Below, one piece after another: positions 45,706-55,160 of a stretch of 64,000 nucleotides of DNA. A program made the position numbers and the translations under genes. The notes beneath the pieces are model-generated. The model was not told the DNA's origin and did no database searches. It was given only the letters and a program-made list of their open reading frames with translations. The first letter of the stretch is position 1. Every line of letters starts with the position of its first letter. Source of the DNA: Yponomeuta sedellus (lineage: Eukaryota > Arthropoda > Insecta > Lepidoptera > Yponomeutidae); contig OW203734.1 in NCBI GenBank assembly GCA_934045075.1, forward strand, positions 10,489,516-10,553,515, in the 5' to 3' direction.

Positions 45706-45841
45706 AAGATTTCTCTTGTTTACTTTTTGAAAAAAAAAAAAAACGATTTATAAAACAAGTTATGATTTTTATTCAATTGGTGGCGCTAGTTAGCGCCCCT
45801 AAGCACCTTAAGACGTTTAAACTCCCTATTAATCCCCTCAC

Positions 45842-46012
45842 CTTTGTGGAGCTCTCCTTCTTCGTTCCTCAGCAGTATATTAGTGCCGTCCTCTCTCCTC
45901 CATAGTATGCGTGGATGTGGACGGCCCTCAGCCTTGCAGACCAGGCTCACGTCCTGGCCTTCTCTCGTCACCAGGTCGCCGCTCGTGCCCTCGTCGATGA
46001 TGTTTGGAGGAA
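45842..46012 (-). CDS. DIP-like gene, first Ig2 exon
   Basis: The acceptor TTCCTAACCAG precedes 46012; the donor GTGAGG follows 45842. Two bases complete Val after the previous exon's single G. It encodes VPPNIIDEGTSGDLV, TREGQDVSLVCKAEG with the first Ig2 cysteine, and HPRILWRREDGTNILLRN with the core tryptophan. The VPPxI start and WRREDG are typical of DIP/lachesin Ig2. Phase 1 in and out. Confidence 0.93.
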
Positions 46013-46673
46013 CTGGTTAGGAAGACCACATTTGGCTATTAACGTTCCACAGGTGATCTTTCTTTAATATGGTTTTGTTAAGAAAACCAGTATTTTTATT
46101 AACTAACGTGCTAAGCCTTTACCAAAGATTTTTTTTGTGTTCACCTGTAGAAAATAGTTCCATTTTAAGTATCATATTTTATTGAAACATATTTGGCATT
46201 CGGTTGTCTTCTTCTACTATTTGAAATGATAAACTTTTTCGGTGTTTAAATATAAATGGGCACGTCCGAAAATCGGGTCTCGGAACACCCTTTGCATGTC
46301 GCATGTTGACAACCGCATTTTCATTTTTAGTGTTTTAAAACCTTGGAAGAGATTTTAACTGTTAAACGAGTATGGCTTAAGTGCTGAACTTAATTGACTA
46401 ACTAGCCAGCCAAGCTTAACATTTAAGCCATCTTATCCAGCGACTTGAGACCAACCGGTCTAGCCTACATTTGTACAAGTAGGTCAGTCTTGTGTATTTC
46501 CATGTTTGTGACTACCTTGCCTAGTTAGAATAGCGTAAGGTATCTTACTTTGAGGTATCTTAGAGTGATAGAGCTGTGTGGAAGTCTTTTTACCAATAAA
46601 TTACTCAATTTTATAAGCAGGTTTTCAGAAAAAAACGTTCGGTGGCTAAAATTCGCTACTCTAGAAGTAAATC

Positions 46674-46717
46674 AAAGAAATTGAATTATACCTACTTAGG
46701 TATAATTCAATTTCTTT
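46674..46717. repeat. perfect 21-bp inverted repeat with 2-nt spacer
   Basis: Arms 46674-46694 and 46697-46717 are exact reverse complements (outer bases AAAGAAATTGAATTATACC). A near-perfect palindrome of 44 bp in non-coding DNA. Confidence 0.85.
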
Positions 46718-47058
46718 TAGAATAATGTCTACGTAAGTGGTACGGCGAAAACGTTGACCAGCTCCATAACGAGTCGTTAGCATACGTATTTTACTGTCTT
46801 AAAGGAAACTAGATACGAAATAAAACGACCCATTTTTTTATTTTCGGAAATTCGATGGAATTCATTCATAATTTTCTGTTTGAATTTCATCTTATTCTAA
46901 AAGGACGTAACCGCCAAATGACGTCCACCATTAGGCTTAATAATACTAATATCCTTTCACCTTTTTAAAAACCATTGGAATTAAGGAAAGGAAAAGTAAT
47001 TTCTCCGACATGACATTTGAATGAAATTGAAAATCACATTGTGTCATATCATTTTTAA

Positions 47059-47659
47059 CCCTTAACCACCTAGCGTCGGTCACAGTGACTCCATTCGATA
47101 TATTTTTTCAAATATTTTCGTTACTACGCGTGCCACAAGCCTGTAACTCTGTGTACTTTTTCCCCTCCCTCTCCAGTTTGCGCTCCGCGCCCGACTAAGC
47201 AACGTGTGCGTGCATTGAAAAGATTCAGGTAAATATTTTTCGTATGCGGTCATGGTGACCGACGCTAGGTTGTTACGTTACTTTTAGTGTTAACATTTTC
47301 TTGTGGTTTTTATAGATTTATCAGACTGAAAACACAAATGGAATGTTTTACGTTTCTTTTTTGGGGCACACGTTGAGCAAGTTTTTCGTGATTCTAATTT
47401 GTCAGAACTGCCTGCCGAAGATGTTCTTGCCTGTTCATCTTTTTTGAGAACCTGGCGTCTCAAAATAGATGAACAGCCAAGAACAGCTATTTATTTATTT
47501 ATTATTATTATATATTTATAAGAACAGCTATTTATTATATTTATTGATTTACAGCTATTTTTGAGCTTTTTACCTTCCTAATAGTACTTATACGCAAGCG
47601 GTCACCATGACCGACGTTAGGTGGATGTGTTACTAGAATACACGTTAGGTGGCTAAGGG
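47059..47659. mobile_element. piggyBac-type non-autonomous element with TTAA target duplication
   Basis: TTAA at 47055-47058 and 47660-47663. Left end CCCTTAACCACCTAGCGTCG, right reverse complement CCCTTAGCCACCTAACGTGT, with a second inner copy of the CCACCTAACGTCGGTCA motif near the right end. The 601-bp body has no clear transposase frame. Confidence 0.75.
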
Positions 47660-48019
47660 TTAATATTAGGCAACGGTACCTCCTCATTCCACCGTATGTG
47701 TGACGTCATCACACATTGTTTTTCGTTTTTATTTATTTTCTCTAAAATTAAGCAATAATAAAAAAACTAAATATTTTTTTCGTCAATTTAATGACGTTCT
47801 ATGTTAAGTTAATTAGGTAGACCTGAGATTTCCGTACTTAGCCCCATAGTTGGGCCATTGTATGTAGCAAGCGCTAACGGGTGTTAACACTTCAGACACT
47901 GGAGTTTCGTAATTCATAATAATTCATAATTCAGTGTTTAATTTCTTCAGTGTTTTCTTTCTCATTTAGCGAGGTCGAGTGGCATCACACTATAACTTTA
48001 CAAGTGTACATAACTTCGT

Positions 48020-48115
48020 AAACAAAGTTATTGGTACATGTCTGGATTCGAACCTTCGACCTCCCGATTGAGAAGCTGGCGTTCTGTCCCTCCGCTACCA
48101 CCGCTCTACGGTTCG
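48020..48115 (-). mobile_element. SINE family C head (tRNA-like)
   Basis: On the minus strand CGTAGAGCGGTGGTAGCGGA and GGTTCGAATCC form tRNA-like A and B boxes. Too degenerate for a tRNA gene. Confidence 0.55.
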
Positions 48116-48888
48116 ATGTTATAAATCGTACCTAATATAGGTCCAACCGATTATTTGACTTATGCCAGATGCACACCCTTTTTTATTCTCTTGTGTACGA
48201 GTAAGAAACCTAAGGCGAAAAATACAACACTTAACTCACGCTCTTTTACAATAGTGATGAGACGTGTTTTGCTAGAATATTAGATTATACATCGTATATT
48301 AGATTATACGAGCAGATTATGTAGCGGAGACAATTCAAGATGATTTCCTATAAATATATAATAAACCTTCGCTTAATACAAAGATCTTTATTATAAGACA
48401 TTGGGTTTAAATATTATCGATCGAAGAATTGTAGGATTTTATGGCGGTACAAAGGTTGCCGGGACAGTTTGTAACGGTACAAACCTCCAACGGTATTTAA
48501 ACCATTTTTATTTCTTTTTCTATCACTATCAAATATATAATTACGTCACCCATTTTTCGATTTTCCTCATTTTTCAGCATTACAATTTTACCCATCGACT
48601 AGATCTGACTTTTTACCTGCTTATCCGTTGTTATCTAGTTTTTTTGTTTTACTATAAAATAATGCTACCAATCTATAAATAAAGCAACAAATTCAAGTCG
48701 TTCTAGTTTCTATTATTTATAAAAGTTCTACTACATTTCAAGTTAAGTATAAAACTGGTATAGATTTAATGAAACGAGGTTATTCCATTCTATTACTCTC
48801 ACTGTGTGTACGTATGTCAAGTTACTCAACCTAAAACTAAAAATGAAATAAATAAGTATGTACATAGTATGAGGCAAAACTTTTTATT

Positions 48889-49029
48889 CGGGAGATCGGT
48901 CGGCGCCTGAGGAGTCGGGGGTATGACGTTCGTTCCGGGGCATACCTGATGCAACGGATCTCCCTGGCGGTGCAACGAGGTAATGCTGCTAGCGTCATGG
49001 GAACTTTTGGGTCGGGTATGTTTGATTAA
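48889..49029 (+). pseudogene. LINE ORF2 carboxy-terminal fragment, second copy
   Basis: Plus-strand frame REIGRRLRSRGYDVRSG, YLMQRISLAVQRGNAASVMG, TFGSGMFD-stop matches the end of the fragment at 32740-33207. Only the last 46 codons are present, followed by an AT-rich 3' region with AATAAAG to about 49150. A severely 5'-truncated copy. Confidence 0.75.
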
Positions 49030-49879
49030 TTAAGTTTGATTTTTTTATTTTATTGTTTATTGTGATAGTTTTTATGACGAAGCTTTGTGCGAATTTTCAG
49101 ACTATGTAATGCCTTTTATTAATTAATGAATAATATAATAAAGTTTGTATTAGTATGTACATTATTATCACATGACAAAAGGGAAAACACAAAATAAAAT
49201 TATTTAAAGAAAATAACTGTTTTATATTGAAGTTATATCTTAATTTTTAGTTCCTAGGTAAATGTTTTTAAAGAGGTTATTTTGAGTTAATGAATACGCG
49301 AGTCACAAAATTCGCGTTTAAAAAGAAGAAAATAATTCATTCGACTAAAAAATTCTAATGAAAATTCTCAGAAGGAAGCCACGGCTGAGGCAGTATAATT
49401 TATGCGCCCGGAGTGGCTCCATAGTTGGTGAAACGTTTTTAAAAGAAAAATAAATAATTAACTTATCAAGGTATTTTTTCACGGTTTATCGCTCAATGAG
49501 CATGGTAAATAAAAAGGCTTCCTTTGAAAAAGTTTAATTAGAATGTTAATTACAATTTTACGTTACGTGTTTGCGGTAAGAGGAATCTTGCAAATTCATC
49601 AAAAAAATGCGTTGAAACGAATTGTAATTATGTATCATGAATATTTACCTCTTGATAGTGATTAAAATTCATGACATTTTTAACTGTATTTCTTAATGAC
49701 CTGTGCGATACACACACAGTTTTAAATTTAACACGATCAATTATTAATTACGTTAACTCCCAACGTCTGATCGTGATACATTAAATGATTAGTTAAATAT
49801 TTAATGCGTCTACCCGTTAAATGTATTTATACAAACGTTCAAGAAACAGAAGTGTATTATTGCGCCAGGTATATTGTCA

Positions 49880-50195
49880 CACCTGCAAGTCCAAGGCAAC
49901 TTAAACGGGTCGAACCCTATTAGTAACCAGACCCCACAACAGTGCTACAGCCGCGGACCCTCACGTAGAGACAATACGTTTTATTTTTGCGCGGCCCACA
50001 GATAGCCTGTCCTGTAGGCTCGAGAGACTGGAACTAATAGCGGCGTGCTTCCACGGCCCACTTTGCGCACAACATCGAGTGCTCAGCCCGGCCGAGTGCC
50101 TGTGATTTACAACCGGCGCGTTTTGCCCGTGCCGCCCAAATAGTAGGTGGCGAAACCGCTCAACCGTACACTTACAAATACCTGAGTACACTACA
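49880..50195 (-). repeat. candidate LTR (solo or 3' fragment)
   Basis: On the minus strand a polypurine-like GGGGGGA sits directly before TGTAGTGTACTCAGG, as at a 3' LTR start. The GC-rich body contains a TATA-like AAAAATAAAACG. The 3' boundary (about 49880) and a target duplication were not established. No retroviral-type coding sequence follows. Confidence 0.35.
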
Positions 50196-50720
50196 TCCCC
50201 CCTAACGTACACTTACAAATGTCCCTGAGTATAAGCCAGCCCTTAGCTTACTCTTACAAAATACGAGAGCACCTAGTTATATTACAGCCTACATTTAGCT
50301 GTGCTATTCAAGAGTTTTCTTTAGTCCCTTTTAAGAGCGCTGGCTGTTTTTGAGTGAATACGTGCCGGTCGGGATATTACCATCAGTAGCTATTGAGGAT
50401 TCCTTTTTTTCTCTTTCCTTTAAAGTGCAAAATCAACCATGGTTATGTAATATACTTTCGTTATGGTCAATTTGCATGTTTCCTTACAAACAAGCAAATC
50501 TATGGAGCAACTATTTCGTTTTCTGAAGTTATTTAATCTCATCTTAAAGCTGGCCCAAAATTCACTTACTGTATTTTTCGCTATTTAAAAGTAGTACTCA
50601 TAACAAAAGTTGTACATATTGACAATTAGAATTTCACTTTTTAGGTAAAGTGTGGGATTTTGCTACACTTTATAAAGAAAGTTATTGTAAGGCAAAACAC
50701 AATTTACTCTTACCTAAGAC

Positions 50721-50819
50721 TACTAGTTCGAATCCCGGCATGGGTGGAATGTTTAGCCTCTAAATAGGTTTTTTTTTAAATTGTCCTTAGCACGGGTTAG
50801 TGCATTAAAAATAATATAA
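50721..50819 (+). mobile_element. SINE family A copy inserted across a host 5' splice site
   Basis: Perfect 13-bp repeats TCTTACCTAAGAC lie at 50708-50720 and 50820-50832. The 99-bp insert is a 5'-truncated plus-strand SINE (TTCGAATCCCGGCATGGGTG, TTTAGCCTCTAAATAGG, GCACGGGTTAGTGCATT, A-rich end). On the host minus strand the repeat reads GTCTTAGGTAAGA: the last exon bases and the GTAAGA donor. The donor is therefore present twice. Confidence 0.93.
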
Positions 50820-50825
50820 TCTTAC

Positions 50826-51033
50826 CTAAGACATCAACACATCCAATCTGCTTCTTCATGGTGCTAGTGTTAATCTGGCACATGTAGCAGCCTCTGTCCT
50901 CGACCTTGAGCGGCCGGATGTGGAGCTGCCAAGAGCCCGGCGCATCGTTAGTGACCGCGTACCGAGAGCTGTGAGTGACCAGCCGCGTGTGCAGCGTCAA
51001 GATCGTCTGGTCTTCAGCGCGGATCCACGCCAC
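50826..51033 (-). CDS. DIP-like gene, Ig1 exon (first exon found in the window)
   Basis: The acceptor ATTACCTCCAG precedes 51033 and the donor GTAAGA follows 50826. It starts with GTG read as Val inside the protein, not as a start codon. It encodes VAWIRAEDQTILTLHTRLVT with the Ig1 core tryptophan, GSWQLHIRPLKVEDRGCYMC with the second Ig1 cysteine, and QINTSTMKKQIGCVDVL. The first Ig1 cysteine must be in an upstream exon outside the window. If the proximal donor were skipped, the frame would meet a stop at 50797 inside the SINE. Confidence 0.94.
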
Positions 51034-51035
51034 CT

Positions 51036-52022
51036 GGAGGTAATCGGATAGTTTATTATCGAGAGACGGCGCTTGGCTCGGGAAGACAACAGTGCAGCTA
51101 TATGCATGGAATCTCCTGTATGGTAGATAATGCTAGCATCTCTCCACTTATGCTAGATAGGTATTACCATTTATGTGGAGTAGGCTTTTACAGGACCTAG
51201 ATTGGGTGAGGTTGAGGTCGGGTCAGGTAGGGTAGAGTGGTCAAAAAATAGAACAGAGGTATTTGGTGTATGTAATTAGCCTAGAATTTAACGGAAAAAT
51301 AGGACGTTGCTGCTTAGACCTTTCGACGTCTAGAGACATCTCTCTAAGTGCACCCGGCGGAGCAGGATCGCCACAGTCATCAGGGAGTTTCTGCAGAAAA
51401 CGCAAGTTTGAGGCATATTTATTCTTTAGGTAAAGCAACGTGTGGAGATGATAAATAATTTAACCTGAAACTGATGGGAAAATGAGTTGTACACAATGAG
51501 ACATTTTAATTGCGACTATGTTGCCTCTTAAATCTTAAAGGGTGCGGTTACGGTTGTTTGTTCTTAAGTTTTCTGTAATTTTTAATGTTTATTATAGTAC
51601 TATGTAGGTACTATTGGAGAGTTTTAAAATATGTTTAAATTTAGAAAGTTTTTAAGCAAATAATAGTTGAAAAAATATCAACTTTAAGTTATGTTACATG
51701 CCTTGGTAATTTTAAAAATACCAGCAATAATGTATATCTGATTCAAACTGTTGTTTTATGTTTCAAAATTTTGGAAGTGAAATTTGTGAAGATATACAGT
51801 GCTTTGTTTTCATAGTATTTTGCTAGTATTTTCTTAATTTCTATCGCATAAAAGTAAGCACCTACATTTATTGCAGTTTCATATACAAGACCTACATATC
51901 TCTTTCGCGTATGTAGAGAAGATTTATGGGTCAGGTAGGGTCTGTTGTTGATGAATTGAAGTCGTCGATTTAAAAATTTCATTCGGATCACATAAACGTG
52001 ACAGTTCTAGAGGCACATCAAT
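51036..52022 (-). other. 5' intron stretch
   Basis: No further exon of the Ig gene was found. A minus-strand frame at 51241-51438 follows an acceptor-like TTTTCTGCAG but matches nothing recognised. Confidence 0.35.
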
Positions 52023-52024
52023 TA

Positions 52025-54215
52025 CAGTGGACCCCCGGTAATCCGGCAAACATTATGCAGGGCAGTGTCGGACTATCGAATTTGTCGGATTATAGAGCAC
52101 TGCTTAAGACCCCTATAGTCCGGATTTTTTTACGAAAGAGTACCTTGTAATCCGACAAATTACATATCTAATGACGAGAGTCTATATATTATACGTACAT
52201 ATGTATGTACTTTGAAGTACAAATCAGACTTAATTTATGTAAGTCGAATTTAGTAAATTAAATAACAATTGAGAGCTTACGTTTTATTATAAAATTAAGC
52301 ATAAATGCACATACATATCTACCAAAATAATCAAGAATTATTAATCAAAATCATGTAGTGAATACTATATCAAATTAGGAAGCTTTGAAATATTCATCAA
52401 TTTTTTTTTGTTTAAGGTTGTTATAACGCGAGATCAGAGCTTTGTCCCTCAGTCTTCTCAAAAGTAAAAGTTCGTTGTAGGATGTACCATTCTCTTCAGC
52501 CCATTGTAAACCTAGCTCAAAAGCGTTAACTGCGTCTTGATCTGTGACTTGTGGAGCAGTTGCAATCACGTCGTCGTTATCTTCCTGATCGTTTGTTGTA
52601 TTATTAGAAACCTCTTTTATAATATCTTCGTCAGACATTTCAAGAAAAACATTTTCTTCTTTATCCATTCCACGGCACCAGACTTCCAAATCTTCCGGAC
52701 TTATCTGTGTTTCAGTAGAGACTTGTTCTATAACTTCCGAAGTTACACTGATTTGTGGATCGTTGCTAGGAGTGGTGATTATATCTGGCCATAACTTTTT
52801 CCAAGACGATTTAATAGTTGATGACGGTAACGCACTCCACGACTGACTAAGAGCAAAAACCAAGTCTTTCATATTAAATTCTTTTAAAGTTTTTTCTATT
52901 GGTTGGTCTTTTGATACGGCTCTCAAAAGTAGGTTTTTTTTATAGTCTTGCTTAACAAACTGAATGATGTTCTGGTCCATTGGTTGAATCAGTGCAGTGC
53001 AATTTGGCGGAAGAAACATCGCAGTGATGCATTTATCCTCAGTTGTCAGTTCTTCTTCAGACGGATGACCAGGAGCGTTATCAAGAAGCAACAACGCTTT
53101 TTGAGGAAAATTATGATCTTTTAACCATTTTCTAACTTCAGGTACGAAGCATTCATTAAACCACTTTTTGAAAAGGTCTTTTGTCATCCATGCACTTTTT
53201 TGTCCGTAATAGTGTACAGGTAAATCAATGTTTTTGAATGCCCTTGGTTTATTAGATTTCCCAATGACCACCATCTTAAGCGCGTGTGTACCTGCAGCAT
53301 TAGCACATGGTAGTATGGTTACACGCTCTTTACTCACTTTTCGTCCAGGTACGTCTTTTTCGTTACAAGAAACGAAAGTTTTGTTAGGCATCACACGCCA
53401 AAAAAGCCCTGATTCGTCTGCATTATACACCTGTGACGGGTCAAGATTTAAATCGTTCACCTTTTGCAAAAATCTTAATTTAAAGGGCTCTATGCAGGTG
53501 GCATCGTTAGAAAGTTTCTCTCCTGTAATAGTCATTAAACGTATGCCATGACGACTTTTAAAACGTTCTAGCCATCCTTTGCTGGCCACAAAATCATCTT
53601 TTTTTGTTATTTCCTTATAAAAAAACTTAGCTTTCATCGCCAACATGGGTCCCGAAATTGGTGCATGCCTGTTTCTTTCCTGAAGAAACCACATGTACAA
53701 AGCTTCTTCCACTTCTGGATGTTCAGCTTTCTTGAGTGTCTGTCTCTTGCCTGGCCCGCAGTCAGTAGTTGACACGAACTTCTTAATCTTCTCGTGGTTT
53801 TTTTTAATGTCATAAATTGTAGATCGGCCTACGCCGTATTCACTTGCTAAACTACTGAAAGTTTCATTGCGATTTAAGCGATCTAAAATATCACATTTTT
53901 CTTTAATTGTCAACGTTTTGTGCTTTCGCTTCTGGGTTTGTGACGACATTACTAGGTACTACATATACCTAATACACAATGAATAAATAGTAAACAATGA
54001 ACGTACGCTAGGCCGTACCGCTATCACTAGTAGTCAAATTCAAACTAAGTAAAACAATGCATACGCGTCGAGCACAATAGCGGTGGCGCGTACGAGTTGT
54101 GACCTGTTCAAACTTGCGTGATCTATATTAGCAAAGATTGTCAAACATAATTCTGTCATGTCGGATTACAGGGGGCGCCGGATTAGACAGGGGCCGGATT
54201 ATCGGGGGTCCACTG
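52025..54215 (-). mobile_element. Tigger-like (pogo group) DNA transposon, apparently complete
   Basis: 2191 bp flanked by TA (52023-52024 and 54216-54217). Inverted ends CAGTGGACCCCCGGTAATCC and, reverse complemented, CAGTGGACCCCCGATAATCC. Further GTCGGATTA/TAATCCG(A/G)C motifs lie just inside both ends. It carries one uninterrupted transposase frame on the minus strand. In structure it is the most intact element of the window. Confidence 0.93.
52375..53949 (-). CDS. Tigger-like transposase (524 aa)
   Basis: ATG at 53949, stop at 52375, no break. Residues about 12-50 form a CENP-B/psq-type helix-turn-helix (TIKEKCDILDRL, SEYGVGRSTIYDIKK), and about 75-140 a second CENP-B-type DNA-binding domain. 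The catalytic domain (DDE_1 type) has Asp178 in YNADESGLFW, Asp290 in LLLLDNAPGH and Asp325 in QPMDQNII, a DD34D spacing. An acidic C-terminal region follows (EDLEVWCRGMDKEENVF). It would bind the terminal repeats and cut and paste at TA. Length and motifs fit a full protein, so this could be active or a recent arrival. Domestication is unlikely because terminal repeats flank it closely. Same strand as the DIP-like gene. Confidence 0.93.
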   Translation of the reverse strand: MSSQTQKRKHKTLTIKEKCDILDRLNRNETFSSLASEYGVGRSTIYDIKKNHEKIKKFVSTTDCGPGKRQTLKKAEHPEVEEALYMWFLQERNRHAPISGPMLAMKAKFFYKEITKKDDFVASKGWLERFKSRHGIRLMTITGEKLSNDATCIEPFKLRFLQKVNDLNLDPSQVYNADESGLFWRVMPNKTFVSCNEKDVPGRKVSKERVTILPCANAAGTHALKMVVIGKSNKPRAFKNIDLPVHYYGQKSAWMTKDLFKKWFNECFVPEVRKWLKDHNFPQKALLLLDNAPGHPSEEELTTEDKCITAMFLPPNCTALIQPMDQNIIQFVKQDYKKNLLLRAVSKDQPIEKTLKEFNMKDLVFALSQSWSALPSSTIKSSWKKLWPDIITTPSNDPQISVTSEVIEQVSTETQISPEDLEVWCRGMDKEENVFLEMSDEDIIKEVSNNTTNDQEDNDDVIATAPQVTDQDAVNAFELGLQWAEENGTSYNELLLLRRLRDKALISRYNNLKQKKIDEYFKAS

Positions 54216-54217
54216 TA

Positions 54218-54994
54218 TATGGAACTATTTGTCCTATTAATTGCACAGTTATATACAAGTATTTGTCCTACTATTTGCAAGACCACTATTTGTGTCTCAA
54301 TGATGACCACCATCTCATTTTAGTGGTTAAAGCTTCGTTAAGTGTAACGGACAACATGCGAAATCTATGCGAATGTTTCCAAACTCTTATTTTGTGCAAT
54401 AAAAAGTAACGACTCCCCTATGAATAAACATGCACAGTGAAGTGGTATCTGTAATAGCAATAAACGTGAGGCCGGGGCGTTTTATTGACATTTTTCCATA
54501 GGTAACACAGTAAACCGAAAACAATATAGTCGCAAACAATTGTAATATGATTTTACGAGAATTTTATTACAACCGTCTTGAGCTATTTCATAGCTTCAAT
54601 AAAATCAGAGGGTTTGCTGAATAAAATTAATAAAACAATAATGACTCAAAAGGAATAAACGTTAGACAAATAGAAGTAATGCAATCAAGGCATGAAGAAA
54701 ATTTATTATTTGATTTTACGTTCTCGTACACTTTTTTCCTGACAAAGTATTTTTTCGGAATTTTCGTTCCTTTGATTGCGCAAGACGGGACCTTAATATG
54801 ATATTGGCGTCCACGAATATTTCTTTTATATTTATAAACCTAAGATCTTTTTACCTAAATTAACTATCTTTTGATAGTTGCTCAATTTTTCTTGTGCTAT
54901 TATTAGCAACACCTTATGTAAAATAGCATAAGTTTACGAAAACACAAAAACTTTTTCACTGGAATTCACTAGAATATTAATTGAATAAGGAGTT
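54218..54994. other. non-coding stretch, nothing recognised
   Basis: AT-rich DNA without a recognised gene or repeat. Confidence 0.4.
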
Positions 54995-55160
54995 ATACAT
55001 AGCAATACTGCTCGCTAACGGTAAAGGAAAACATCGTGAGGAAACCTGTGTGCCTGAGGTGTTCAAATAGCCTAAAATTGCCAATCTGCAGTGGGCATGC
55101 ATGGTAATAAAGCTCAAAATCTATGCAGTGGGACTTTTATAGGTTACATATAAAATTATA
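54995..55160 (+). mobile_element. SINE family C fragment
   Basis: CGCTAACGGTAAAGGAAAAC, GTGTGCCTGAGGTGTTCAAA and AAAATTGCCAATC match the body at 26.1 kb. Confidence 0.5.

Larger units (their letters stand above)
45023..45807. mobile_element. MITE with TTA target duplication, 34 bp from a host splice donor
   Basis: Inverted ends share GCTTAGGGGCGCTAACTAGC, and further in CATAACTTGTTTT. TTA flanks are at 45020-45022 and 45808-45810. It contains two later insertions: a LINE/SINE tail (45200-45255) and the repeat 45435-45705. Confidence 0.75.
32662..45841 (-). other. intron 2 of the DIP-like gene
   Basis: About 13.2 kb, splitting Ig2. More than half is the BEL element (same sense as the gene). 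The rest holds a LINE fragment, family C and X scraps (35.43-35.82 kb) and two MITEs. Confidence 0.65.
46013..50825 (-). other. intron 1 (numbered within the window) of the DIP-like gene
   Basis: About 4.8 kb with a 21-bp palindrome, a piggyBac-type MITE, SINE and LINE scraps, a candidate LTR fragment and, at its 5' end, the splice-site SINE. About 48120-48880 and 49150-49690 show nothing recognisable; about 49700-49830 has repeat phrases (GTTAAATATTTAATGCGTCT) similar to 1.8 kb. Confidence 0.6.
16837..51033 (-). other. gene span (partial, 5' missing): DIP/lachesin-like cell-surface Ig protein
   Basis: Six minus-strand exons splice in phase into about 336 residues: the rest of Ig1 (exon 50826-51033), Ig2 (45842-46012 and 32533-32661), Ig3 (27205-27343 and 19514-19665), and a C-terminal exon (16837-17048). 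Diagnostic blocks are VAWIRAEDQTIL, WQLHI, GCYMCQINT, VPPNI, ILWRREDG, GAYLCIASNDVPPSVSKR, INYWLKSGEEM and SYMCVATN, which match the insect DIP (Dpr-interacting protein)/lachesin group. Known family members sit at the neuronal surface by GPI or membrane anchor and bind Dpr proteins in synaptic partner choice; that role is inferred here. Intron sizes are about 4.8, 13.2, 5.2, 7.5 and 2.5 kb. The signal peptide and first half of Ig1 are not in the window. Which DIP paralogue this is cannot be decided. Confidence 0.88.

Noticed and set aside
51241..51438. Additional exon of the DIP-like gene or a zinc-finger exon
   Set aside because: An acceptor-like site is present, but the translation lacks Ig features and matches no family I know.
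52375..53949. Domesticated CENP-B/jerky-like host gene
   Set aside because: Terminal inverted repeats with a TA duplication lie close on both sides, so it is still a transposon.
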